DNA of 64,000 nucleotides. Origin: Enoplolaimus lenunculus. Taxonomy: Eukaryota; Nematoda; Enoplea; Enoplida; Thoracostomopsidae. The notes below the pieces were generated by a model. It saw nothing but the letters and a program-made list of their open reading frames with translations. It ran no database searches and was not told the origin of the DNA. Within the stretch, counting starts at the first letter, position 1, and every line of letters begins with the position of its first letter. Below, in pieces: positions 1-13,500 of the stretch. The stretch is taken from assembly GCA_030248215.1 (NCBI GenBank), contig JASANG010000897.1, positions 124,001 to 188,000 on the forward strand, given 5' to 3'. Position numbers and translations under genes: made by a program.

Positions 1-557
1 TTTCCACAATACTTAACTAATTATTACAGTTAGAAGCAATCTAATTTTAGCATTAAAGGGTTTTTGGGTGCGAGTAATCTGCATGGACTGTTTACAAACC
101 TCCAAAACCGATACTTGAGCAGTTAGCTAATAGTTAATTTGCATATTAGCATAGTTTATAAGTCTAAATTAGGACTTTTTACAATATTTCACTAATTATT
201 AAGGTTATAAGCAATATAATTTCAGCACTAAAGAGTTTTTAGGTGCGAGGAATTCGAATAAATTGTTTACAAACGTCTAAAACCTATAATTGAGTAGTTA
301 GCTAATAGATAATTTGCATATAAGCATAATTCATAAGCCTAAATTAGGCGTTTTTACAATATTTCACAAATTATTAGGGTTACAGGCAATCTAGTTTCAG
401 CAATAATGGGCTTTTGGGTGCGAACAATCTGAATAAATTGTCTACAAACCTTTAAAAGCGATTATCGAATAGTTAGCTAATAGCTAATTTGCATATTATC
501 TTATTCGCTTACGTGTGTTCGAGCTTCGCTCAATAAATGTAGTCCCTCTACGACTGA
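1..557 (+). mobile_element. Helentron-type non-autonomous element (Pearl/DINE-1-like), 3' part
   Basis: Roughly three tandem units of about 176 bp (unit starts near 11, 187 and 363) are followed by a unique 3' end. That end has the inverted-repeat motif GCTTCGCTCAATAA and then a small hairpin (GTAG/CTAC arms around 540-553). The same arrangement recurs at 35393-36172, where the 5' end is also present. Subterminal inverted repeats, a core of 160-180 bp tandem units and a 3' stem-loop are the hallmarks of Helentron-derived Pearl and DINE-1 elements. The 5' end is cut off by the window edge. It lies in an intron of the palmitoyltransferase gene. Confidence 0.6.
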
Positions 558-605
558 TAATAAAATTGTACACCACTGTTCATAGTACTTTCCATTTTGT
601 TTTAG

Positions 606-3248
606 GGTCAATACATGTGTAAATTACAAAAACTATAAGTTCTTCATATTGTTCCTTGCCTACACAACTTGTTTTTGCGTTTATGTTCTTTTGTCCGATC
701 TGAAATTTGCTATCGATGCATGGAAGGTACGTATATTAGCTGGAATTTTTGTAGTATCAACGTAGTATTTAATTCATGTGTGGTTATTATCTATATTATT
801 AAAACTAGAACGCCTTACATACGTATTTTTGGCAGCGTTCCAGCTGTTCTAATGAATGTTTCTTGCAAATTTGCAGGATGCAATCGGAATTCTGATTCTG
901 ATTAGAATTTCGATACACAACGAGTTCCGATTCCGATTGCACAATCGATCGGAATCGGTAACATTGCTTGTGATGAGTTAACTTATCGATAATAATAATT
1001 GATTGTAGATTAGCATTTTCAGAACCAAAAATCATCGCCAATTTGTTCATGCAATAAATCAACGTGACTTTGTCAATTCAAATTAACCGTACAGACTCAA
1101 AATTTCTATTTCTGAATCCGATTCCGATTACAATTCCGGTATAAATTTGCTGTTCCATTTCCGATTCCGGTATAATTCAGTTCCGCTTTGCACCCTGCAT
1201 ATTTGCAACCACATTGACAAGTTTCTTATTATTATTATTTTGTATTCAGTTTGTCATGTTTTATTGTTTGTGGCGATAAGAACGAATACACGTACTAAAT
1301 GTAATATTAACAATCGGGGATGGAAATCTCAGTGAAACGTTAATCCTCGTAACTGGAAATTTGCCGGAGTTTCAGACCGCATTATGAGTAAATATTTTGA
1401 AAGAGTTTTTAATTAACGCCGCCGTAGGTAAAAAGAATTTTAAAAAGTAACGAGAACGAAAACTGCCGGCTTTAAAATGCAAAATTTAAAATGGAATACG
1501 AAACGGAATTTCGGCAGAAAAACAAATTTAGGGTACTGTGAAGAACTTGGTTACATTGTTTGTCAATTAGCTTGAACTATGTCCATTACCGGTTGTAGTC
1601 TCTTTGACGTGCCTTTAGCATTCAATAATGTGCTTCAGGCTCCAAAATTTTTGACCAAAATTTGTACTGTTGCTAGAAACAAAACCCAAACTTTCATTGA
1701 GCAATGTTATTTATTAAAAGGTGAAACTGGACTCATTTATTTCGTACGTGAATCATTTTGCTTCACAAACGTAACTGTACCCAATGAAGTACATACACAG
1801 GAAGCATAATAATTCATTTGCTTACTTTGTTGTTAGTGTTATAGTCTGGGTTTTTGGACGATGGCTCTGTGTCCGAACGCAAGATCCATTTAGTTTTGTT
1901 GCCATTCGTTGCTTTGATATTTGCTGGATCAGCAAGCTGTTTGTTTTTTTATCATATCTGGCTGCTTGGCCGCAATCAGACTACAATAGGTAAAGTTAAA
2001 TTATTTCAGTGTTAAAGGCAGATTTGTCTTACAGATTTTTAATTATAACAAGAAATTTTAACAACAAAGACATGTAAGTATGTTTTAATATACTGACACC
2101 TGTTGTACAGCGTTTTTCTTTAAGTCAACGCCACCGCTTGACACCAAAAATTGTTTCTACACGTCATGTAATAGCAAAAAAATAAACGACCACCACTTAA
2201 CGGGTTGCGATATCCAACTGATTTGTTGCGTTATTTATTTAGAACAGGGAATGCCACCAATTTTTGCGTCTGGTAGAAGTCGAGGGGACGGTTACAGTCT
2301 CGGAACATGGCGTAATGTTAAAGAGGTTTTTGGAGAATCGTGTATATTATGGCCGTTTCCAATTTTCACCAGGTTTCTGATTATCTATGTTCTGTATTTA
2401 GTTTTCAGTGACGCGATACAGGTATCATTAATGTTTGATATTTATTTGTATAATTTTCTTCGCCGACGTTAATTGTTGTATGAAACAACGGATTGGGAGT
2501 CGTATCGCTTCCGTTGTATAGGATAATATTGCCACTTAACTACAATTTTAAAAATTTATGTTGCCAAACACTGGATTGAACATAAAATTTGCATAAAATT
2601 TGAACGGTACTCAATCGACTCACCATAACATTATGCTGTGTTTTTTGTGTGTAATAATAAAGTTGCTTACTTGTGAGACACGTGTTTTTCTGTTTTAGTC
2701 TTGGCGATGGTATTCGGTTTCCAACAAGGTTTGGAAATATACCGGTGAACAATGGCGATATCAGCGGTAGGTAGATTTGTGTTTAAACTTTACTGGTGTG
2801 ATTGAAAAAGATAATAGCGCCGCTGACACATTCTGTGAGTGTTTCTGAGTTCGGCGTCAATGTGACATTCGCCATATATTTAGACTGCGCAGATAAGCTG
2901 AAATCCGTTAAATTAGCGTTAAGTCGAAATGAACCACACTCGAGTGAAGTAAATCAAAGAGCGCGCTGGTAGCTACGTATACATTTGTTTGCTTCGTTTT
3001 GTTTTCGGTGTAATATTTTGGGTTCTTTTATTCAATGTCACCTTCTGTCAGATATCATCGATGGGTCTGGCCGATTGATGTCTTGTGACGAAGTACGAAG
3101 GTGTACAATAGGCTGTTGTTGGCAGCTTACAATCTGTTTTGATTCTGCTTTAGTTGATGTTCGCGAAGGAACTCCAATACATTCAGTGGTTGTGCCAGGA
3201 AGCTCTGCGTGTCGGCAGTATCACACATCCGCCGTATCAAAAGTGTAG
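606..3248 (+). CDS. DHHC-type protein S-palmitoyltransferase, ZDHHC2/15/20 group (3' exons; 5' end outside window)
   Basis: Enzyme of the endomembrane/plasma membrane that transfers palmitate to cysteines of target proteins. Exons placed: 606-726, 1250-1265 (tentative 16-nt microexon), 1894-1989, 2243-2372, 2699-2766 and 3154-3248; reading phase closes at each junction. The first exon opens right after the DHHC-PW block with VNTCVNYKNYKFFILFLAY, matching the family's VNNCVGFSNYKFF stretch and third membrane helix. The 1894 exon gives the fourth helix and YHIWLLGRNQ, running over the junction into the family TTxE motif as TTIE. The next exon has DGYSLGTWRNVKEVFGE and PIFTSLGDGIRFPTR, very close to vertebrate ZDHHC2/20. 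The C-terminal tail is short (about 45 residues after PTR) and unlike known tails. The cysteine-rich catalytic exon is left of position 1. The luminal loop between helices 3 and 4 looks about nine residues shorter than in vertebrates, so the microexon region may be incomplete. Confidence 0.85.
874..1197. mobile_element. hAT-type MITE
   Basis: 324-bp element with imperfect inverted ends (CAGGATGCAATCGGAATT on the left, ending ...TTTGCACCCTG on the right). It is flanked by an 8-bp target duplication, CAAATTTG at 866-873 and CATATTTG at 1198-1205 (one mismatch). CAGGGTGCA-type ends plus 8-bp duplications are typical of hAT elements. The interior is made of repeated CCGATTCCG motifs. The nearest relative is the copy at 36565-36959. 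It lies within a palmitoyltransferase intron, just before the putative microexon. Confidence 0.7.
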
Positions 3249-3521
3249 AGCCAAGAACAAACCTGTGTTAGCAATCATTAGATGTTTTGTATTTGTGAAC
3301 CATTTACCTGTGTGTGCATTTTAGACAGAAACGAATTTGCTGCAGTTAATGTTTAGCCCAAATCTTGTTTGTTGTGTAAAAAAGTATAGCAGAATATTGG
3401 CGGTTATGAATATTGTGAATATTCATTTTATATTTTGCTTCTGTCACTGCTGCATTGTTTGTATTTTATTTAAAAATGACTAAAATTATGTTATTAGAAT
3501 ACCTTCGTCCGTATCTCTGAC

Positions 3522-3527
3522 AATAAA
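3522..3527 (+). terminator. Probable polyadenylation signal of the palmitoyltransferase gene
   Basis: AATAAA lies 274 nt after the TAG stop of the last palmitoyltransferase exon, on the coding strand, and is the first such hexamer after that stop in the spacer. No cleavage site can be read from sequence alone. Confidence 0.4.
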
Positions 3528-5727
3528 TTATTTGTTGGTAAACTGTTGTGTTGGTTTAACCTTCTCGGATTAATCTATGTAACACTCAGGTTTGCTTATT
3601 CCATGACGCAGGGCTGTAATGCACAAAATTAGCTGCTGTGTTTTGTGCAGTAGACAGTGTATTGTGCAGGTGCTCTACAAAGGAACGTATACCAGCACAG
3701 ATGGCATACGTATTGTTGTCTGAGACTACTTAAATGCTATTAACGTGGCCAAAGTAATGGAAAATATTTCATAATAATAACGTGGGCCCATGTTAAAGCA
3801 GATTAATTTTGGAATATCGCATGGTTATGTATACCTTAGAGTTACACTGGCATATTTTTTAATCGGAGTTTAATTTTATATGAATAATACAGCTTTAACT
3901 GTAATCTCTATTCCATTGACGCATTAAAACGCGTTCACTTAAGCACTTGTTTACAGCTTGAGTTGCGTTTGGGTCACGGTCCCGGTTTTGACTTCAGGAG
4001 GGTTCGGGTTCTGGTTTGCATCCGTTTTTTGGAACAAAAAATTTTGGGTTCGAGTATTGCGAAAATACCAGGAATGTAGTATCAATGGAAGAGAACGAAA
4101 TTTTGAAATGTATTTGTTCAAATCGTCGCATCCTGATTAATACATAAATTGCGGTTGGTTCTCGCTCGCGCCGTTTTTGTGTGGTGCATAAGGTGGTGAA
4201 TCGTCTGACTGGGCGGCATCAATCAATGTTTACACTTGAAGAGTACGCACCCCATTCGACGAGAGCCCCCAAGGTTCGATTTGCCCCCAGCTTAAACTCC
4301 CAACTGAGATTTTCTCCCGTTCAACATTTGTAAGACAAACCAAAATTTTAGCACGTCAGGCTCACATGTTTGGATAATTTGTCAGTTGCAATATAGCCTG
4401 TAAGTACCGTGAAATTTTCGTTTAAAAGCAATGAACTTCTCTGTACAAATTCTCCTTTTCTCAAGGTTTTCAATTCCGGATCCGGATATTTCAGTCATTC
4501 CAGCTCCAGACTTGGATTGGGAATAATTCCGGATTGGTTCCAAAAACATCCGGGTCTGGGTTTGCATTTTGAATTATTGCTACTACATTTAAAACCATTG
4601 TTTGCAAATTAAAAAATATTCGTTAACAGTGTATAATGGCACAGTAGGACATTCCTATTTTCCATTTAAATTTTGTCCCATGTTACTTTGAGGTGCGTAC
4701 AATTTAATTGTTGGATCGACAAAAATTGAGTAAGTTTAAATGAGGGTTACGGTGGATTTTGTAAATGTATTTTCTTTCTAATTATGCGCATAAATAACAG
4801 TTTAATAAAGAGTTGTCATACTTCTCGCGAGAAATATCTGCCAATCAGTAATGTCATCATAGGAAACATTGATTGATTCAAAAGGTGTTCTGGTACTTTG
4901 ACCGTAGGATTGTTTGTGTTATAATGTTAATACCAGCTACTCTTGTATTTGTGAAGTCAGTAAACATCACACGCATCGATGTTGTTTGTTTCATGTGTTT
5001 GAGGTAAGGCGTAAAATTTTTAGCGAAAAACGAGCGTAAGTAATGGGTTTGGTTGTTTTGCAGACTTCGACGATTTCCATATAGCAAAAATAGGCCAATG
5101 TAAACGACAAGGGCGGAATAGTATTATAAGCATATTTCTAAGCCGAAGCGTAAGAATAGTTATTGCCGAAGCCTCAGGCAAGCCAAAACAATTAGTGTAA
5201 AGCTTAAGCTTACTCACTGCAGTCGCACAGAAAAACGTTCCGCCTCTGATCTTTACATCAGCCGAAAAATGTTACATTTAGTGCGGTAACAGTACCATAT
5301 TCATAAACCTAAGGGTTGAACAATGTGTACGTGTAAACAAAGAACGTAAATTTGAATACACTTTACAGTTCACCAGACATTGAAAGGCAATTTAAATCAC
5401 AGGCCGGAAGTTGCAAGTTTATATAAGCTGTTCAATTTTGATCACATATCCAAACAATAGTTCGCACTTGTGTAATAATTTAAGTGAGATTTTTAAATAT
5501 GCAATGTTTTGTATGCGAGGGGCATCCCGCAAAGATGTGAGCAGTCCCTAATGTTAATTCCATGATCCCTTGAGTTTAGATTTGAGGGCACCGACCTGTA
5601 AAAACTCGTCAATTCGTATAAATCGGCTCGCAAACAAAAATTGTAGTAGAGAATAAGTTGTGCACGGAAGCAGCGAGTGATGGACCAGGAAAAATTTATT
5701 ACATGAACACAAAAATATAAGCGTTTG

Positions 5728-5934
5728 CACTGCAAAAAATGGTGAGTCAAATTGACTCTCTCCGAAATAGGCTCTACGGGACTACAGAAACAGTCAAATT
5801 CGACTCCGCTAGAGTCAAATTTGACTCACTAAGTCGCACGCTTGACTTTGGCGGAGTTGAATTTGACTCAGATTGTGTAGTCCCATAGAGCCTATTTTGG
5901 AGGGAGTCAATTTGACTCACCATTTTTAGCAGTG
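5728..5934. mobile_element. Hairpin MITE with CACTA/EnSpm-like ends
   Basis: 207-bp fold-back. The left arm starts CACTGCAAAAAATGGTGAG and the right arm ends CTCACCATTTTTAGCAGTG; the arms pair over about 59 bp with few mismatches. The middle is itself made of GAGTCAAATTTGACTC-like palindromic motifs. CACTGCAAAAA ends are characteristic of EnSpm/CACTA elements in animals. No clear 3-bp target duplication was visible, so the superfamily is inferred from the ends only. Confidence 0.6.
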
Positions 5935-6178
5935 TGTGTAAGTATACCTTGTGCCAAATTTCCTTCATGTCATGGTCGAATTTTGGGGATACGGGAAGGT
6001 GCTAAGCACCGCACTGGATTTTGTTACTATCCTGTTCCTGTTGAAAATGTGGTCTATTTGTCGCTATTCGTTTTATTTGATGTAAGCGAGTAGAATGCTT
6101 TGAAAACAGACGGTAATCTTACGAAGGATGATGCTGGTATTGACTAAATTGAAGATTAGTTTTTAAACAATAAATTGA

Positions 6179-6186
6179 CTTTTTAG
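6179..6186 (+). promoter_or_regulatory. 3' splice acceptor immediately upstream of the TNNI3K start codon
   Basis: A pyrimidine run ending in AG (CTTTTTAG) stands 16 nt before the ATG at 6203. It could end a 5'UTR intron or be a spliced-leader trans-splicing site. No matching 5'UTR exon can be recognised upstream. The ATG has G at -3 and G at +4. Confidence 0.4.
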
Positions 6187-6202
6187 TATTCCACTGTTGG
6201 GC

Positions 6203-9200
6203 ATGGGAAATTACAAGTCCAGACCGAATACTCTATGTGCTGGTATGTTGATATTGCGTTGGTTTTAATGTACAACTTAAGTCGATTATTGTAACTGTTT
6301 GTTTAAATTAGGAAAACGTTGTATTTAATCACAGTCACATGGGTAAGCTATGTAGTTGAGCATCCTTGTTTGCAATGGTTTGAATTACTGTTTTAATCTA
6401 TAGCACGGCATTATTTTTACTATATTAATAATAGCAAAGCAATATTAATTAGGCTGCTCATTCGATGTTCAACTTATTGTATAGCACCAAATAGTAACAT
6501 TAACAGATGTTTGAAACTGCATTACATGTCAGTCCAGCAGACTTGCTTATGCTAAATAATTTTGGTCATAACACATTTTCACGACACAACGTTTATTATC
6601 GTTTAATATCGTTTGTGTTTTAGACGAACTTAAGAAGAAAATAAGCGAAGGTTATTCAGTACTTCGTTCAAAATTACTGGATGATCTGAAAGAAAGAGAT
6701 GATTGCTGGAATGTGGCGCAATTGAGTTGTTTGTTAGTTTTAACGTTAAATACAATGTGTTTTTCAGTATTATAGTGATGAAGTACATTAAAAGCAACGC
6801 GGTGACCGGCAATTTTGTTGGGATCACCCAAGCGTGTGCCTAATCACCAGTAGGGATCAGAAACAAAATTTTGTAATACAATTTAGTACTAAAATTTCGT
6901 CTTTGATGTTTTGTTCACATCTTTGGAGAACTTTTTTATTATTAATGTCGCTGATCCCCCAACGGCCAACACATATACACGGTCAGAGTCGGATGTTTGC
7001 TGCGTTGTATGTACATTTTTTAAAGGTTGAAGCATTGCGTGTGGCTAATATTTTAATGATCTGTTTGTAACCATTCTGGTGTCTTTCTTTGTGAAACTTC
7101 TAACCATCTTGGAAAATCGTTGAGGTTTATGGTACATTGTAATAATATTTCGCGTTTTTGACGTTGCTGAATCCCAAACGCAAACAGAATTCAGGTTCCG
7201 GTTAAAGTAACCGTTCAAAACAAAATCTGATCCCAAATCAAAAGTTGACTGTTTTTCTATAGGCTTAAAGTAATCAATATAATCAAATAATGTAATCGGT
7301 TATTTCGTTTTGTACAAGTGGATGTGTTGAAAAATTTTAGTTTGGTTCGGTATGCGATGTATTTCACACAACTACGGTTGACATAGTTTCCAGTTCGGAT
7401 TACTATACGACTTTCAGTTTGAATTTGCTCGTTCGATTCCTATATAATTGTTTATGTTGGACATTTTAGTCACGGAGATGTGAAACGACTGGAAAGTATT
7501 CTTATTGCGAAAGAACAACAACCTGATCGTACAGATGGCGGTTTAACACTGATCCACATTGCATGTCTTAATTCAGGTTGGTTTAACCTTTATTCGCTAT
7601 TGCTTTTTGGTAGTTTATCATAAAGTTGCCCCATGGCCTGGATTATTTCTGGGCTCGAGGCCGGTGCCAACTGTGGCCAACTTAGAACACGTAAAGATAA
7701 CTATTAACATGTGCTACGATATACGTACTACGTACAATGGTAGCTAACAATGGAATAAAAAGTACCAAAGTATGCTTAGTAATCTCAAATGCATCAATTT
7801 ATTAACGTTTCCTGTTAGTATCACCAGTAATGTTTTGTGCGTTACTTTATATTGTGTTGATGGAACAATAGTTCATTCATTGTTTTTCTTTTATCTTTTC
7901 TTTCCATATCCAAGGGTGGATAGTGGAGATACGTATGTTGGATATACCTGGTATCTTTGAAAAATACAATTTGGGGTCTTAAAGTTTCTAGTTCTGAATC
8001 TAGTAAACTGTTTCGACTCTGATTTCTGTATGGGTTATGAAATTCTAACTCTTCCGTTTTGTTAAATCTAACAACGTGTTGAAGTTTTGTGTTTTGATGG
8101 TTTAAATATCTCATTTTATTAATTTTTAATTGATTTTGCGTTTAAGTGAGCATGAGTTATGGTCAGTGTTACAAAGAGTTGATAATGCGTTTATTTGTTA
8201 TCTTCAGAGTCTCGCGACAAAGAAATGTTCCAGTTGCTGGTTAAACACGGTATTGATATCAATGCTGAAACTCGTAATGGTTTTACGGCCTTACACTTGG
8301 TTGCGTATCGTGTAAGTGCTATGTACGATTCAGTTGTTATTAAAATACTGGCTCCAAACAGGGTGCAACCAGAATTCCGGTTCCGGCATTTTTTCACCTT
8401 TCGGTTCCCGTTCCGGAATTAAAAATTCACGCACTAAAAATTGGTCGGTGGAAATTAAGATATTTTACCAAAAAATGAGGATAAAAATTTAACAGATTTC
8501 ATTAGTATTGTATGCAAACGTTGACAATGGCCGAAAACAAACCATCGAAAGCATATTTCGCTTCCGTGGGTTATGAAAATCGAAAATACAGCAGATAAAG
8601 TGAATATCTACGTCCAACTACGGTTATTTCACCAATAATATTGAAAAAAGGAAATTAAAATGAATTTTCCGGTGACATGTATTTTTCGTTTTCAGACTCT
8701 TTGACATTGTATGTATTGTCGAAGGAAGCTCGTCGGGTTTAGAATAGTTTATTTCTTACATCAATTTTGCTCATTGATGAGTATGTCTTCGGTGTACTGG
8801 TTTGTTCAAAGGGAACATGACGACATGACTTTGTTGAATGCATTGTTACGTTTTTTCTATAGTTGTGATCATGTATGACGCTACGTAACATATTTTACAC
8901 CCACAGTATGCATGTACTATGTACTTTCATAAAATGCTACTAATTAAACAAAATACACTGTTTTTAATTCTGATTATAATATTCACCTCGGTATGTTTTT
9001 TTATTTAAGGGTGACGTCAATCTGACTCAAATTTTGATTTCAAATGGAGCAAATATAAACCATGCAGGAAAAAACAACATTTCATCATTGCATATCGCTT
9101 CAATGTGTGGCCATTTGAATGTACGTGTTGCTAACATTAGAACAATAACAACATCCTTTTTTCAGCGTTTCTCAACGCTGCAATCATAAACGATTGTACA

Positions 9201-10514
9201 CATTGATCATCGATTCATTTATGTCTTAAACACTTTTTTGAGGCATTAGTTTTTTATTTATTGCGGCTGGCACAAGTTGTACAATTTTGATATTGAGATA
9301 CAAAAACTGGACACGTCATAAGCAGTCGTAGTGATTACGTGTATTAACTGAAGCTCGGCTCGGATCCCTTTCAGATATGGTTATTTAAAATTGAGTAATA
9401 GCTGAAATCGTGATGCATTATGTATATATTCACATTAAATTGAGTCCTTGTTCTATTGTTCTAGACGGTAAATAAGTTATTGAGCACTGGTGCATCTCAT
9501 GCGACTCAAGACTGGGTCAGATTCACTCCACTGCATGTTGCATGTTATTTTGGTCATGAAAAGGTGAGTAAAACATGATAGTTGTGTATTAGTTGCTGGG
9601 AATTCGCTGGCTAACTGCTATGAAAAATTTTCGCCGACTTGTAATAGTAATGGTTGCTGTAGAAAAATGTATTAACGGGGTAAAATAAATCATACCTTTT
9701 CGGTGAACGGCACGGTTAGCAGTCATATTGTAGTGCTACTTTTGTTAAACTCTTATTTTTAATATTAAATGGATGTTTTAAAATAGGACCCTTTTCCGTA
9801 TAAAGTATATTATGCGCTGAGCCACTATTTACAAACTGCGCTCGAGTAAACTGACAATATATTAAACGTATCTTCTGCAGTACACAATCTTCACAAGACG
9901 GTGATGATACACGCCCCCAGCACGTAACACAACAAAGGCTGCAAAAATCTATTTGTCTAGGTTTGAGTTTGATTTTTAAGTTTCAGTATTCAGTAAAATT
10001 TTTTTCTGTAAAAAACACCTTGATAGTCTTGGGGAGGGGAAAGTTTCTTATGCTTTTTTTAATTTAGCTGGGTTTTTAAAAAAGTGGTTGAAAATCCGAT
10101 ATTTCACCCAAAAACACATGCGTGTAGGCATGTCTGTTTGACAGGTCACTTGACAGATGTCAGTTTCAAATTTTGAAACACAGCAACCATAATTTTTTGA
10201 GTGTGTGCCAGATTTAACATACAAAATTAAATGATATTGAATTTGTTGTAGGTGGTTAACGCATTGCTCGAATTAGAAGATATTGATGTCAATGTCTGTG
10301 GTGGGGTCAAAGATCGTCCGTTGCATTTGGCTTCTGCAAAAGGTCATTATGGTATTGTCAAACTTCTGTTGGATAAAGCAGCAGATGGTAATAATTTATT
10401 GCTCGCCAAATTGTTGAAATACCACTAACTTACAGTCATTTACTAAATAAGCCGGCGTGTATAAACTGTATCAGTAACGACGTCATACCACGTGTAGCCA
10501 GATAATAATAATAA

Positions 10515-10551
<37 letters not shown>

Positions 10552-13500
10552 TGTAATAATAATAGGTTTTAAAACTAAGCACCTGTAGCAGCTACGGATT
10601 TAAGTCTGCTTATGTGTTGTAGGTGAAATCAAAATGTAAAAATGCGCAGGGATCGAAAAGTCACTAAGCTTATCAGCAAAATGCTATAAATGCGTTTAAG
10701 AATATAGACAATACTATCAGATGTGTATTAAAAGATATTTTTTCATTTACACCGTTTTACCAATTGAAATAAAATGAAGTTTGTGATCCCTGAGTTTATG
10801 TCTACGGCGCAATTACTTTTTTACTTATTTCAGCTCGTTTGAAGGATGATGAGGCTAATACCAGTTTGCATTTCGCATGTAAATCGGGACACGTGGTTTT
10901 GTTGGATTTGCTTCTGACAGACAGCTGTGCAACTGATGTAAATATTTATGGAGATACACCGTTGCATTTGTAAGTACATACCAGGTTGCTACTGGATATT
11001 ATCGATGTCACGCTCCAGGTTCGGTATTTTAACTTGCCGGCTATTTTAGGGGTGTAACAGTATCTCAGCATATTCCTACATACTCATATGCTTAAGCCTA
11101 AACTTCAGCGTAAAAATAAGTCTAAACTAAGACTTTACTTAAGCGAAAACAATAGCCTTAATCCTTAGCCTACGCTATTTTACAGTACCTACGGAAAACT
11201 TGATCGTTTCAAAGGTAACATGGGCCAAACAAATACTGCGACTGAATGAAACGCTACCAAAATATAGAATAGCCTTGGGATGTTAAAATTTGTCATGTAA
11301 AACACTTTGAAAACTTAGGCCATGGAAAGAGCAATTTTACCGACGTTGTGATATTTGAATACTGTTTAGTATTAGGATTGAATTAATTATCTTGCTCCGG
11401 TTCCGGCCGTATATTAAATTATATGGCTTCGACATCCTTTGATGTCTGGTCGCACCTTGGTACACGCATTGTGATAAGTGGTTCAGGCTTTTGAGTGTTG
11501 GTGCAATGGATTGAGTTGTCCGTAACTGGTGGACAACTGAATTCAGTGAGGTGAAATTGTGTCACGTGAAACATTCGAACCAAAATAGTTTTCGAAAAAT
11601 ATGCAGTATGAAGCAAGTTAACTTGTGGGTGCATCGCCTGTGCATAGTGAGATTTCGCTAAAGGGAAGATGGCCCACCAATATTCGAAGTCTCAACTACA
11701 GTCTTATCCCGCTTCCAGTTGACCTTCCCCACTTTTGCCCCCCTCCACGTAACACAAAAACAATTTCTGATTTTAAAGTATCGTATACACCAGTTTGAAC
11801 GCCGAGCAAGAATTGTAGGTCGAAGCGCACTATGTACATCACATATTATTGTGTCTGTATATATGCATGCGGTTAAAGAGGGTGGAAAGAGTAGAAACAC
11901 TAATTTTAAGGCGTAAAAAGTTTACTTATCTCATCTCACACATTTCAATTCTCCGTGCTTGTAATTGGGGCTGGCCTCCTTCCACTTGCCAGCAACCTAG
12001 GAAAACCAAGTTAGGGTGTTAGATTAATTAAATGTACTCAGTTCATTACGTTTTGTGATTTTTGGTGTTACAGAGCTTGTTACGCGGGGAAATTAGAAGT
12101 TGCAAGGCAGCTGGTTCAGCGTTCCGGCCTCGAAAGTCTTACAAAGGAAAATATTTTTAGTGAAACACCGTTACACAGGTTAGTTTGTCCGGCAAAACTA
12201 TGACCATTTTGTCGTTTCCAACTTTTCTCTTGTACATTTTGGCTTGGCTTTTGAATGCATGCTCTTTAAATTAAGGTGCTTCCTAACTCTTAAGTTCCGT
12301 GTTATATTGATTGTTGTTTTCGTTTTTGAACGGTGTGTCTCATCACTGAAGATCCATTTAAGATAATTGTTATAAGGAACCTAACTGTTTGCTGGAACGC
12401 TCTTTCCCACTGAAACCTGGATGTGATTTTTTTCAATTAATCACTTTTAACGAAACTCCTATGGGCCGGGTTGCAGGATTTCAATAGATGTTGCGGTGTA
12501 GTTTTCGAATTTCTAAGCCATATTCAACTATATTTACGTTAAGCACAAGCAGAAACCAGAATTGGCGTGCCAAGCGAGGGATTTTGCCGTGTTTGTACCA
12601 CTTGGTTGAATGATTAAATTATAAGAATTCCAAGTTGAGTCAAGTGCAATCGCTCGCTTGTGTATTTGGCTCATATTTTCAGATGTGTATAGCAACTGTC
12701 ATCTGTTATTAACAGGTTTTCAAACTCACTAATTTGCAATTTTGTTGAACTTAAGATAAAAATTGGTACAGACGTAGAGCAATTCATATGAAAAATTTAC
12801 AGAATTTTGAGTTTCAGCATTTACTGGCTCGAAACGTACAAGACCTATCATCAGCTGTCGAGAGGTGCTATACACATTTGATAATACAGACCCTTAATCG
12901 AATTTAGTCATTCTTTGTACGTTTGTGCCGAAATGTATTAAATTGAGCACTTTCTACTTTTTTGAATTTTTTACGAGTTTGCTGTGTTTCGTAACGCAAC
13001 ATAATTATTCATATTCATTATGATGGTCTTCCCAGTTTACTCTTTGTGTGCTGGTTGCTTTCAAGCGTTAATTTGCGTGTTTAAGTATTATCTTAAACTA
13101 TAAATTCTTCGTAATCATTAATGACTGTTTGTGTGCCATAGTTGATTAATGGATTTCATTAACACTTGTACTTGTTTTAACAGCATGTTTTGTGGACGTT
13201 TCATTTTTTCCGCTAAAGTTTTACAAGATCGACTGCAAAATTCGATTGTTTGGTGTTTATTTGCGGTCGCTACTGATCCATGGAAAATCACGAAGATTGG
13301 TACGTTCCATATGTATAACGTCTGCAAATTGGTGTTTTTATCTTTTGCGACAATTTGTCATAACAAACTTATGACATTTCCCAACTTAAGTTGTCAAATT
13401 TTGTGTTTCGCTTCTTGCAACCGATTCACTGATAAAAGTATTTATCGGCAAAGGCGATTTCCGGCCCAAGGTAAATTTGGTAGACGTAACAGCGATTTGT

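Larger units (their letters stand above)
3528..6186. other. Intergenic spacer between the palmitoyltransferase and TNNI3K genes
   Basis: No exon-like reading frame with splice signals was found. It contains degenerate pieces of CCGGATT-type hAT elements (about 3955-4110 and 4470-4560), a segment with GGCGGAA/TTCCGCC ends near 5118-5246 resembling the TAAGC-rich repeat family, and the hairpin MITE at 5728-5934. The promoter of the TNNI3K gene should lie here, but I see no clear TATA box or other core element. Confidence 0.5.
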
